Positions 41,225-51,498 of a DNA stretch of 64,000 bases are shown piece after piece; within the stretch, counting starts at the first letter, position 1; the number at the start of each line of letters is the position of its first letter. The stretch is taken from assembly GCA_951394045.1 (NCBI GenBank), contig OX595994.1, positions 186,001 through 250,000 on the forward strand, given 5' to 3'. The translations under genes and the position numbers were made by a program. Under the pieces are notes generated by a model, which was given only the letters and a program-made list of their open reading frames with translations, searched no databases and was not told where the DNA came from. The DNA is from Nitzschia sp. DOCU1 (lineage: Eukaryota; Bacillariophyta; Bacillariophyceae; Bacillariales; Bacillariaceae).

Positions 41225-44200
41225 ATGTTGTTTCTATCACGGCTGTCGCCATTGCTCTTGTCGGCAATCCTAGCACTATTGCTATTGCCTCTATCGGTTG
41301 AGAGTGCGACGCAGTATGCTCTGTACAACTTGCCTCCCTTTAGCGTCATCTTTCAAACCCAGCATTCCCCCGAACTCGAATCGGCCATGGAACAAGCATC
41401 TGAGAATTTATTGTCGGAAACCAATGGCAAAGATTCTAGTTTGAGTCATCCATTGCGTCAAATCACGCAAACCTTTTTGAAGGAAAACTTTGATTCGCGA
41501 TTGTTGGAGTTGATTACCCAAGAAACGGAGCAAGATCCTCTACAGAAATATGAATGGTTTGACATGTACAATCATTTGGTAGGCGTCGATATCGTCGTTC
41601 GCATGTATCTCGTGGAAGGTAGTTTGTTGACTTCTTCTTCTTCTACAGAAGACGAGAGCAATCGACGTCGCTTGTTTCAACACGTGACGATACGTGCGGA
41701 AATGTACGGCGTGGTTGCCTTTGAAGAACCCTCGCAAGCCAACAAGTTCACCAAACCTTCCAATGAAGTAGTGTGGCAAATGTTTGGAGATTACATGTCG
41801 GAAATCTTTACTCTGCAACGAGACGAGTTTCTTAGAGAATTAGTGCAAAGTACGCAAGAATTGTTGCATGAAATTTCCAGTTTGCAAGTACAAGTCAATG
41901 TGGCTAGTACCACAAATGCACCACCCATGTCGACTACTTACTCGAATGGATGGTCGGAACGAACTGAAAAGGCTCTATTGACAATCATGAGCTTGCTGGC
42001 CTTGATGGCTCTGGTGTATTCATTGGCGTATCTGAGACAACGAGTCCGCTTGTATCGCATCAAACAGCAATATCATACCGACGGTGCCGCTCGGTATCCC
42101 GACGATGAGGAAGAAGAAGAAGAAGGCGACGAGTACAATTTTGACGTGGAACGCAAGGCCCGGCCCAAGCGTCCTACTGCGTTGAGTGCAAACGATCGAT
42201 CCTATAGTATGGATGCGGTGCGGCATGGCCCCGATGTCTTTCATCGATCCAGTGTGTCGGGAGCCATGTCCGTCCTGGAAAGTACCGATCGATATCTCAG
42301 CAAGCATCGACCCGATCTATATGATTCATCTCATGCCTTGGACAACAATAACAACTCGATTCAAGTCTTTGGACGCGAGTACACGATTCCGTCCAACCCA
42401 TTGGATTACATTTATTCGACATTTTCATCTTCCAGTTCAAGTACAGCATTCATGGCATCGCCGCAAACGGCATTTGCTCCACCCCCACCGCATCATCAAC
42501 AACAACGACGAACCTCGTCCATGAGTATTATTCATCCCGATCAACAGCTCAAGGAAAATATTGCGGCAAGACCCTTTGATGAAGATGCCGACGATGAAGA
42601 TGTGGTACGAATGGAAAATCAACGATACAATGACGAAGATTGGATTTATTCTTCGGAACAACACAGTTATCGTCCCATTTCCACCATTTGGAGACATTTG
42701 GCAAGCATGTGGGATTATGATAACAGTGTCCTCAGGCCAAGATCGACAGATGATGGAATCATGCTGCAAACGCCGCAAGCAAGTAGAGACATGGAATTGC
42801 AAACTGTACAGTTCTATCAAGACAATCCAGAAGATTATGATTTCGCTTTCAAGGACTTTCCAAGACATGATGGAACGCCATGTTTGATCTTCAATGAGGA
42901 TGGAGCCATGTTGACGCACAAGCAATTACAAGTATTTGAAATTGGATCGCCAGGAAAGACCGAAGATATTGATCTTGGCTCTACTAGTAACAATGAACCC
43001 GTATCGGATGCCGACTTTTGTCGCATGCTTGCTCAACAAGGCCAAGGACATTCTCATCATCATCATCAACAGCATTTAAGTCCGGAATCCAGCAATAGCT
43101 GGGTTGGTAACGAGTCGGTCTTTTATGATGAACCCCCAAGTGATTCAGCTTCGGTGGCATCCTCGTGTGTCTCTGTGGCCAAATCATCCTCGTTCAAGGA
43201 ACAATTGGGACGACTCATGCAACAAAAGCATCGTCAATATGAAAAGAAGGCTATTGTCGAAAAACATCAAGAAAAAAGGGCCAAGGAACGCAAGACTTTG
43301 AGAGAACAAGAACGACGAGAAAAACACAAGGCCATGGAACGTCAAATTGAAGATATGGAAGCTGCCTTTGGCGTCAAGAAGACCATGTCGGCCTCGCCAA
43401 GCTTGTCCAAGCTTCAGAAATCGCCCAAGCCCAACAGCAACAGTATTGGTCGGTACAATAGCAACAACAGTATTGGCAGTACAGGCCGATACAATAGCAA
43501 CAACAGCATTGGCAGTACAAGTGGCAACAACCGATGGGCGACGGGACACTATCAATCGCCGAATCCGTATGCGACGGCGGCAGTGGCAGCCGCTGCTACT
43601 CGCTATTCGCCCAAGCCAGGGGCTTCCACGACAACGTCCTTGACAAGTTTGTTCATTCCGCCTACAGCGTCAGCCTCCCCCTTTCGACAAGCGTCACCTC
43701 GAAGTTTGGCAACTAGCCGTCCATCGCCGAGTCATCCTAGTACTACTCGCCCCAAGAGCAATAGTCCTGACCACGAGCAACGAATTCACAGCAGCAGCGC
43801 TTCTTCGCAGCGATCGATTTCGCCACCCGAGGGGATGGAAGACAATGACAATGATATCAAGCCATTCCGCATGAGGCCTCGAACGACACATCCACCCCCC
43901 GGAGGAGCCACGGCTCCGACGGACTTGTACGTTGACACGTATCGCAACTACAATATTAACAACAATGGCGGCGGCGGCATGGACTATTCCACTCTGGACA
44001 AATTGAGTATGCCACCCATGATTGACGTCACAAGCAGCATCGGAAGCAACAGTAGCAGCAAGAAGTATCCTTCTCCCAACTCGGTCTTGGATGATTTCTT
44101 TGGTGGAGCACCGACCAGCATTTCTCGCAAGAAAACTGGCAGTAGCAATTCATCTGTGGGGGCACCACCCAAGAGTGCTGGCAGCAGCATGCAGCAACAC

Positions 44201-44686
44201 CGTCGAGTCAATAGTTTGGAAAAGGAAGTCATGATACGCCCCGTACCTCAACAACGACGACGAAACAACAACAATGCCAAGAACCATCAGCACCCCCAAC
44301 GTGCCATGACTCCTACTCGTTTAGGAACTCGAGAAGATGTTCGTACGACGTTGGATGGGGGCATGTTGCGCGCATCGACTCCAACTCGCAGCATTGGACG
44401 ATCCAGCATGCCAGCACGCCCTTTGACGCCCATGACGCATTACAACATGCAACAAAAGAGGCAAAGTGACCCTATTGGTGCTGGTAGTAGCGGCTTTGGA
44501 TATCGTTCCGGCAGTAATCCACGTCCTGGACGACGACGATCATCGGGCGGAGCGTCTTCGTCCTATCAGGAAGCTTCGAATGATTCGTCCTCGTCGAGTT
44601 TGTCATTGATGCGTGGGGGTGTGACGACGACGGCGGAAGATCAGATCTTGTCCCATGGTATTCCTTCATCGGCGCGGTATATATAA
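41225..44686 (+). CDS. Large single-pass membrane protein with disordered tail (1,153 aa)
   Basis: The frame opens earlier, but the ATG at 41225 gives a textbook signal peptide (MLFLSRLSPLLLSAILALLL). Next comes ATQYALYNLPPFSVIF, then an ectodomain of about 220 residues with a coiled C-terminal part (FLRELVQSTQELLHEISSL). One transmembrane helix lies near 249-269 (ALLTIMSLLALMALVYSLAY). The tail of about 880 residues is cytosolic and low-complexity: a Glu run, His and Gln runs, a charged coiled coil (KKAIVEKHQEKRAKERKTLR) and a duplicated RYNSNNSIGSTG. It then becomes Ser/Pro/Arg-rich with many T-P and S-P sites, suggesting phosphorylation. The protein at 53553 has the same N-terminal layout, so both belong to one family. 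Function unknown. Confidence 0.85.
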   Translation: MLFLSRLSPLLLSAILALLLLPLSVESATQYALYNLPPFSVIFQTQHSPELESAMEQASENLLSETNGKDSSLSHPLRQITQTFLKENFDSRLLELITQETEQDPLQKYEWFDMYNHLVGVDIVVRMYLVEGSLLTSSSSTEDESNRRRLFQHVTIRAEMYGVVAFEEPSQANKFTKPSNEVVWQMFGDYMSEIFTLQRDEFLRELVQSTQELLHEISSLQVQVNVASTTNAPPMSTTYSNGWSERTEKALLTIMSLLALMALVYSLAYLRQRVRLYRIKQQYHTDGAARYPDDEEEEEEGDEYNFDVERKARPKRPTALSANDRSYSMDAVRHGPDVFHRSSVSGAMSVLESTDRYLSKHRPDLYDSSHALDNNNNSIQVFGREYTIPSNPLDYIYSTFSSSSSSTAFMASPQTAFAPPPPHHQQQRRTSSMSIIHPDQQLKENIAARPFDEDADDEDVVRMENQRYNDEDWIYSSEQHSYRPISTIWRHLASMWDYDNSVLRPRSTDDGIMLQTPQASRDMELQTVQFYQDNPEDYDFAFKDFPRHDGTPCLIFNEDGAMLTHKQLQVFEIGSPGKTEDIDLGSTSNNEPVSDADFCRMLAQQGQGHSHHHHQQHLSPESSNSWVGNESVFYDEPPSDSASVASSCVSVAKSSSFKEQLGRLMQQKHRQYEKKAIVEKHQEKRAKERKTLREQERREKHKAMERQIEDMEAAFGVKKTMSASPSLSKLQKSPKPNSNSIGRYNSNNSIGSTGRYNSNNSIGSTSGNNRWATGHYQSPNPYATAAVAAAATRYSPKPGASTTTSLTSLFIPPTASASPFRQASPRSLATSRPSPSHPSTTRPKSNSPDHEQRIHSSSASSQRSISPPEGMEDNDNDIKPFRMRPRTTHPPPGGATAPTDLYVDTYRNYNINNNGGGGMDYSTLDKLSMPPMIDVTSSIGSNSSSKKYPSPNSVLDDFFGGAPTSISRKKTGSSNSSVGAPPKSAGSSMQQHRRVNSLEKEVMIRPVPQQRRRNNNNAKNHQHPQRAMTPTRLGTREDVRTTLDGGMLRASTPTRSIGRSSMPARPLTPMTHYNMQQKRQSDPIGAGSSGFGYRSGSNPRPGRRRSSGGASSSYQEASNDSSSSSLSLMRGGVTTTAEDQILSHGIPSSARYI

Positions 44687-46333
44687 AGGGCAAGAGTGAG
44701 TGGGGTAGCCTTTGCCCGCGGCTAGCCTGTCTACGATTTATAGTGGCCAAGAATGGAGCCACAGTATTTGATTGTAAATGAGAATGATGAACATGACGAC
44801 GGCTATGCTATTTCTATGACTCGTAGTAGTTGACTAAACATAAGTCCGTCAAGACTATACTTTAAACGTTGCCCCTACTTCTAGACAGCGACAGACTGTG
44901 CCGCCTGGAAAAGCCAGCTAGTCACGTACTTTCCACAACAACCATATGATTGCAACAGGAGTTGTCGGAACAAAGTGAAGTCTACCAACGTCGGGGTGCC
45001 GCCCAGTAGACTTTAGCTTCTGGCTGCTCTACAATGCGTCAGCAACCCCTTCTTGTTACTTCTTACACTGCTGCTACAGTATGGTGGGAGAGGACGCTGC
45101 TGCAGGAACCGATTTCCGGTACTGCTAATGCAGGCAACACCAGATCTCTGCCATTTCGCTCAACATTTTCGTCTCGGCTACTAGAGCAAGCTATTCGGAG
45201 CTCAACTACTACTACTAGTAGTAGAGGTCATGGCGTTTCTACCGATAGTATAGTAGTGGTCACAAGCGCTCCGTGTTAATACGTCAGCCTACGGTACTTC
45301 TTCTTGCCTTATGTGCTCTCTCGTGCAGAGAGAGGGCTGTTGTTTGCCTCCGACTCTCAGGGGATATGTTCGTCGTTGGAGAACACATTCTGCCACTGTC
45401 GAAGATGTTCTTTTCTACTATCAGAATGTCAATTGCACCAAACTATTAATATCTCGTGCAGCACCATTCCTTATGTGTAATGACACCCCATGACGTCCTG
45501 ACTTCCCCAGTGACGAAGATTGGACAGTGAGAAAACGTGTTTCGGGAAAATACCGTACTTTTGTCGTGTAGCGAAACGGGGCCTTATTCTTCTTCCAATC
45601 ATTCTTGAGATAGGAATGCCGGTGTTTAGGAGGCATTTTTGGATAGGAAGACCGACGGCCGGAACCGAACCCGAGGGGGCCTTCATGTCAGAAAGTCGAA
45701 CGGGTTCTCAACGAGAGCTCGAACTGAAGATAGCGCAGATCCATGGGAGCTGTACCTGACTGCGTGGTGGCGCATTTAACATCAATCAGAATTTAAGTGC
45801 CAGATACATATGATACCGAAAAGCGGGGAGCGAAAGGGCGATGCACCATCTGCCGGTATTTTTTCACGAGTACAGTAATGTAGGGTAATACAAGTTGGCA
45901 AATTTTCCACACTGACGGATGAGATTTTGATTAGCTCGATTCCGCGCGAAGCGCGGAATCGCTTTCTGGTAAAGATCCTTGCTACTCTTCTTGCCGAGAC
46001 AGCCACGAGGATCGCTTTGGATCTCTCTGAAAGATCTGTAAGCTGCATGCTCCTCGAGCTGTATGACTACCGGTACTTTCACTCAACGAATAACACCACT
46101 ACTCTAGCTAGCTAGGTCTGCGAGAGCAATAGCGATCATGCCAGCCACATCACTGCTAATGTTCTTGCTCTGTCTTGTTATGTTACTTTATGACTATAGC
46201 GGCGGGGGCGTCGGCGTCAACGACGCCAGTGCTAGCCGGAGCATTATCATTAACATTACGCTACTTCACGGCCCCAGTAGACGACGACACAAGTACTATC
46301 GGTAGCTAGTAGAGCACGTGCTTTCGTCACACT
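44687..46333. other. Long intergenic region with a strong palindrome
   Basis: No intact gene. Frames at 45421-45760 on both strands look like old degraded sequence. A perfect hairpin lies at 45938-45960, and 45870-45925 is related in inverted orientation to 46800-46850 (CATCCGTCAGTGTGG shared). Confidence 0.45.
45938..45960. repeat. Perfect 10-bp inverted repeat with GAA loop
   Basis: GATTCCGCGC, GAA, GCGCGGAATC. The tip GCGAAGC is a sequence known to form an exceptionally stable DNA mini-hairpin. Confidence 0.9.
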
Positions 46334-46548
46334 AGATTTTGCAATGCACGCTTTTCGGAACACAATATTTCGTAAGACGCGATTTCTACACTACGCGATT
46401 TCCTAAGACTTCACAAGACGCAATTTCGTAAAACAAGATTTCATAAGAAGCCCTTTCGCTTTCGTAACTCCAGTGATTTCCCGAGATTTCACAACACGCA
46501 GTTTTGTAACACACTATTTTGCAACCACGCGATTTCGGAACAGCCGCG
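46334..46548. repeat. Degenerate short tandem repeat (about 14-17 bp units)
   Basis: Variants of ATTTCGTAASACGCG repeat about a dozen times (TATTTCGTAAGACGCG, ATTTCCTAAGACTTCACAAG, ATTTCGTAAAACAAG, TATTTTGCAACCACGCG, ATTTCGGAACAGCCGCG and so on). Units have drifted and vary in length, so this looks like an old minisatellite. Confidence 0.7.
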
Positions 46549-46558
46549 TTCGCCACTC

Positions 46559-46702
46559 TTTGGCTATTGTTGTGTTATTGTGCGTGGTTCGGAAGCAACG
46601 CGATGCGCGGGTGAAGCTAAATTCGTAGCTCTTGGCTATTGTTGTGTTATTGTGCGTGGTTCGGAAGCAACGCGATGCGCGGGTGAAGCTAAATTCGTTG
46701 CT
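46559..46702. repeat. 72-bp tandem duplication
   Basis: Two copies starting TTGGCTATTGTTGTGTTATT and containing GTTCGGAAGCAACGCGATGC, 72 bases apart and almost identical. Further right, CTTATGCTAA(A/G) and GAAGCTCTGCGTA are also repeated, so repeat growth continues to about 46770. Confidence 0.9.
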
Positions 46703-47369
46703 CTGCGTACCAGGTACATACTTATGCTAAATTTGAAGCTCTGCGTAGAATACTTATGCTAAGTCTCCAAGCACTGCGCGCCGAATCGACTTCGACCTCC
46801 ATAGTATTTTTCATTTCCCCATCCGTCAGTGTGGCAAGTTACCCTACAAGTTATGCCTGGGAACTTGTGTTTCCCCGTTCGTGTAGGAAATCATGGTCTC
46901 GGTCTCTTTCCAGGGTGCTAATGTCACACTCAGCGTCGGGATCGCTTCCATTATTTAGTGAAACCAGAATCCGACAGGTGAACGTGGAGCACATCTCCCA
47001 TAGAACAAGCACATTACAGGTGCCTAATAGTGCCCTACGCCAGAAGCCTAAATAGTCTACATTAAACATTCCAGGAAGCAATTGTGTCCTTCTGAAAGTT
47101 CTGAAAGTCCCGGTTGTCTAGCCATAATCGCGAGGTTGATATTCGTGCTTTGGGATGCTGTTTGTTCTTTTTTGTTCTCCGCAAGCACAAATCACACAAC
47201 CATCATTTCATTTTGGACAAAAAGTGCTCTGAGTTGCATCTTCGCGTCCTTCCGATGCAGTTCTCACCCAAACCTTGCACTCACAAAACGCAACTCGATC
47301 CCATTTGCAATTCATCCCACCCCCTGGCATCCCAAACTCTATCCTCAGACCAAACCAGCACTTTTGACA
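46703..47369. other. Intergenic, no gene recognised
   Basis: Upstream region of TPR-like gene A. The stretch 46760-46860 is a degraded inverted relative of 45870-45980. No intact gene. Confidence 0.4.
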
Positions 47370-48187
47370 ATGAATAATTCGGTTGCCATCTCCCTGAATA
47401 ACTCAGCCGTCGATGCATTGTACGCAGGCGACCTTCAAAAAGGCTTTAAGGTGTTATCTCATACATTTTTTGATATCATTCGTAACCGACATGTACGGCA
47501 CCAACTCTCCCTGGAAGGGCCGAAAGGAAGCAGTTCCTTGGAGTTTTCTTTGCAGAATTGCTCGCGGGAGCTTTCGAGAAGATTATCTTTGGGCCCGTCC
47601 TCTACGTCTGATTCCCATCGGTTTCTCTGTCTCAATTTCCTGAGAATGGAAATCCCGTCTAGCGGTGAAGGACGAGAAAAGGTGGACAGATTATGTAGCT
47701 GTGCGGTGGCATGGGCCTTGGGTTTTAAGTACGTAAGACTGCTGAGATCTACCAGCCCCCGTTGTGGGCTGGGGTCCATTTGGACGCTTTCCGTTTCTAA
47801 TTTTGGTTGCTCACCCCCCCCCCCCCCCCCCCCTTTTCCACTGTTAGTCTTTCAATCGTTTATGCTCTCATGGGGCTTCAAAAGGGAAGCCATGGGGTTG
47901 CCTATATGAAGAAGGCTCTTCGGACGCTGGCTCCCATAAAGCGACAAATAATGCTGCAGCGATCAAACTCGCCCTTCTGGGCGAACCTAAAGCTATCCAT
48001 TCTCAACAACTACATTTGCATGATGCGCGAGTGTGGCTCGTCAATGGATGTGCAAGAGACGGTTGCTGCTATGCAGGCACTACTCATGCAATCGCGGTCA
48101 CATTTGGACCCTACGGATGTGAGGAAATTTTACTTATCGATTCAGCTCCTAGATATCTGCAGCCCTTGTATCGCTGCCGCGGCATAG
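47370..48187 (+). CDS. TPR-like protein A (232 aa, 2 exons)
   Basis: Starts MNNSVAISLNNSAVDALYAG (ATG 47370), a helix-turn-helix like the first TPR-type repeat of many diatom proteins (L-N-N-x-A-V-x-x-L-x-x-G-D-x-x-K-A). The protein continues all-helical, with CSCAVAWALGFN, LSIVYALMGLQKG and ANLKLSILNNYICMMRECG. The last segment again has the N-N-I-x-x-L-x-E pattern of such repeats. The intron at 47729-47847 (GT-AG, phase 2) splits the Asn codon before LSIVYAL and contains a run of 20 C. The paralogue at 49709 has the intron at exactly the same place. Role unknown; TPR-like folds bind proteins. Confidence 0.8.
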
Positions 48188-49708
48188 CAGCGTACTGAAA
48201 CAACTTCGGTACGGACATTTTGGAACTAATGCTACTAGTATAGTAAGCACCATTTTGAAAATTGAATAACCTGATTACCCTTGCCTTGTTGTGCGTCTTC
48301 GGCATCCACCTATTGGTTGCAAGAAGATCATATGAGATACTCAGCCATTTTGACTTGGATCCCGCCAGTTTTTGTTGTTACTACCACTAGTTGCTTGGAC
48401 AGCAACCACCGACCCGTAGCACAAGGTTATGCTAATGTACTCTCGTAATAGTCTACTCCAAGTTCTCTACTGCAGGGTAATACATAGTGGTTACCCCGTT
48501 CTTTCTCTCTCGCTCTCTTTGTCCTCTCTCGTTCTTGCCACCGCCTTTGCAGCCACTTTCTCAAGCTGCTACTGTAATCCCCCCGCCAGCACCCACCGCT
48601 CCGTAGCGCCAGGTTCTTATGCTAATTTACTATCGTAATTGTGTACTCCCAAGCTCTCTACTGCTGGTAATACATAGTGGCTACTCCGCTCGATCTCTCT
48701 CGCTCTCTTTGTCTTCTCGTTCTTGCAGCAACATGCGCCTTGTTGGCAGCGAGGACTTCGCAAACAAATTCTTACTAAGAAGAACAAGCCGTGGTCGCCG
48801 TAGTAGTACTAGTATCAGGAGTACTCCTAGTAGTACAAGACAGGTGGTGCTCCTCGGGTGGGAGCTGTACTACTCTACATAGACCTTGTGATCGCTAGCA
48901 GAGTCAAAGTGCTGCCTTGCTAACTAGGTAGTGAGTGCTCTACTAGCGTTGCATCTACCGCATGATCCTGTCCACGCACGGACGGTCGGTGTCGTTCGGG
49001 TACCGGGTGGGCAACGTCCTTAGCCAACAACGCCGAAGACTATTCAGGTCATCCCCCAAAGTCAGCGACAACAAAGAGACACATCATAAATGCCAGAAGG
49101 AGGCGAGGGGAATGTTCGTTCCAGCGAAGGGCACTACCAGACTATCCTCCTCATTATTATTGTTCAACTCTCTGGAGAAGCCGCAGCTGCAAGTAATGGG
49201 GTGGAAACGGACGGCTTCGTCATGAGAAAGCACAAGCTGTCATTTGCTCAAAATATGATCCTCATGCCGCTAGTAATATCTTATTTATTGAAACTACCAA
49301 ATATTTGATGTTAGGAAATCAGGTCCTCTCAATCTAAATGATTTCTTATATTAGTGAATATAGTTGGGGAGGGCGCACTGAGTTAGGGGGGCAATCTTTT
49401 ATGCAAATTACTACTTGACTGACTGTACTCAAGAGAGTAGCTCCTACTTAACACAAGAATGGTGGCGCATCGCCAAAGAGATGGGGAATTACGCGGAACC
49501 ACATAGGGTAACTCCGAAACGATAAGTATGCGCTTTTCTTGAGCAGAAAGTCGGAAATATTGGGGCTTAGGTTTGGGTCACTGACTATCTTATACTGACT
49601 TTGGCTCTAGCGGCGGAGTCTCAAGAAAGGTAACTTTCACTCGTCTCATATTTTCTCTTCTGGTCGATTACCTCATATCGTCACCCATTGAATAACATCA
49701 TCGACGCA
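48188..49708. other. Intergenic between TPR-like paralogues
   Basis: Contains a tandem duplication of about 190 bp (48400-48735). The rest (48740-49700) holds no recognised gene. Confidence 0.4.
48400..48735. repeat. Tandem duplication, about 190-bp period
   Basis: Two diverged copies share CGTAGCRCMAGGTT, GCTAATKTACT, GGTAATACATAGTGG, TCTCTCTCGCTCTCTTTGTC and TCGTTCTTGC. Start points are about 48400 and 48588. Confidence 0.8.
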
Positions 49709-50499
49709 ATGTCAAATACTCTTTTCATTCACCTCAACAACTCTGCTGTGGACGCCCTCCAGGCCGGCGATTTGTACAAAGCAACCCAAATCTTATCTCG
49801 GACCTTTTTCGATTCCATTAGTGACCAGCATCGGCGGCATAACCTGCACACTGCCCAAGACGATTGCAGCCTTGCATTCTCTCTCCACGATTGCTCCAAA
49901 CCCCTTCAAAGGATTGTCAACAAGGGATCCTCGAAGTTATCCGATGATTCACACTTATTTCTCTCCCTAAATTTTTTGAGAATAAACCTTCCTTCTGGTG
50001 CTGAAGCTCGAAGGCGAGTCGACAACCTTTGCAGCTGCGCCGTCTCGTGGGCTATCGGCTACAAGTAAGTCAACGTTGCGCCGTTTCCACTTTTATACCT
50101 TCCTTTCGAGTTTTATCTAACCGTATATTTGCGTTGCGCCTATTTTGCATTAGTCTTGCAATTGTGTATGCAATTCTTGGATTTCAGGGCGGAGCCAAAA
50201 ACGGCGGGGCGGCGCTTCTGAAGAAGGCAGTTCGAATCTTGCTGCCGATAAAGAAGCAAGTCATGCAGCAGAGATCACCCTCTTCGTTTTGGACAAATCT
50301 GAAACTGTCGATGATCAACAACAGCATATGCATTCTCCGCGAGTGTGGTACCACGACAATTCATCTATCGCCGTCTATACGCGTCATGGAGGAGCTACTT
50401 TCTAAGTCCCGGGGTCAGCTAGACCCAGTTGACTTGAAGAAGTACTATTTTTCGGTGCAATTTCTTAATGCGAGCCATCGTACAGCCGCTGCGGCATAG
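49709..50499 (+). CDS. TPR-like protein B (233 aa, 2 exons)
   Basis: Paralogue of the gene at 47370. Shared blocks are LNNSAVDALxAGDLxK, LSxTFFDxI, SHxFLxLNFLR, LCSCAVxWAxGxN, IVYAxxGxQxG, PIKxQxMxQRSxSxFWxNLK and LDPxDxxKxYxSxQ. The ATG at 49709 (MSNTLFIHLNNSAVDAL) is favoured; a frame start at 49688 is not ATG. The intron at 50065-50153 (89 bp, GT-AG) is in the same phase and codon as in gene A, so the duplication occurred after the intron was in place. Both proteins end in a short Ala run. Function unknown. Confidence 0.8.
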
Positions 50500-51498
50500 C
50501 TCAAAACGAGCAACGCTACTTAGATTAATAGACAGCAGGCGATTTAAATTGTAATCGATGCTATCTTTGATCCGATTACTCCCATAAAACTCATTCATTC
50601 GATTTCTCCGTCAGCGCACGGGCGATCTACTTGCAGGTATGGGATACCAAATGCTATGTATGCGACCGTCATTTTTGTGACCTTCCTCTGGCAATCTGTA
50701 ATGGTTTCCCAAACACGAGTGAGTCTTGCGCCAGTAACCGATGGGGGAAGGACGCGCAACGCTAATTGTAAATGCCAACAGGTTCTCCCTGCTAAATGAG
50801 AATCAGAGGCAATAGGAAATCAACCGAATCCAGAGACCTTTGCACTTTTACTCATTTTCTCTTTTCGGACTTTTCTCAGGCCACGTCAGCTCAGGGTCTC
50901 TTTTTCGGGCAATAGTTTTTTCGCCGACTGAAATCAATGCGTGCTATGGCATGGAAGGTCAACATCACGTTCGCGCCATAAAAAGTGTTTGTGTTGCTAC
51001 TATGAGTGATATCATACTACAGCTAAGCCTAATTCGGGCGATCGCCGAGATTGTTCCTCTCGATCGTCAAGGTATGGCTGCTAAGTAGTAGCCAGCACAC
51101 GCACCACCGGTAGTATGCCGTGATACTCTCTTCCAGCTGAATGGCGTGATAGTCGAGATATTAGTAGAGGAGCCTAGATAGTGCACCCAGGTAGTAGTTC
51201 TTGCTGGCCAGTACTACTATTTAAAGAAGCGAAGAGTGTACGCGCAATTAGAAGCTACATCGATCTCACCAAATCGACGCCGGAACCATGATCATATGCT
51301 AGAGAGCCACTCTAGGGGCCTCCACCACCATACTAGACTTGTTGATGATGGCAGCAGCAATCGGGAAGTCATTGGCTGCTGTACTAGAGGTATATCGCGG
51401 CTCAAGAACAGCCTTATTACATCATTCTACACCTTAGGGATATACTCAAACACAGCAAAGCCCTTCCAGATCTCACTTTCCCATTGAGTTTCTGATTG
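50500..51498. other. Intergenic, no gene recognised
   Basis: 3' flanks of TPR-like B (plus) and of the unknown gene (minus); no feature supported. Confidence 0.4.

Noticed and set aside
47813..47834. Poly-C run as assembly gap filler
   Set aside because: It lies inside a well-defined intron with correct borders, so I treat it as real homopolymer, though its length may be inexact.
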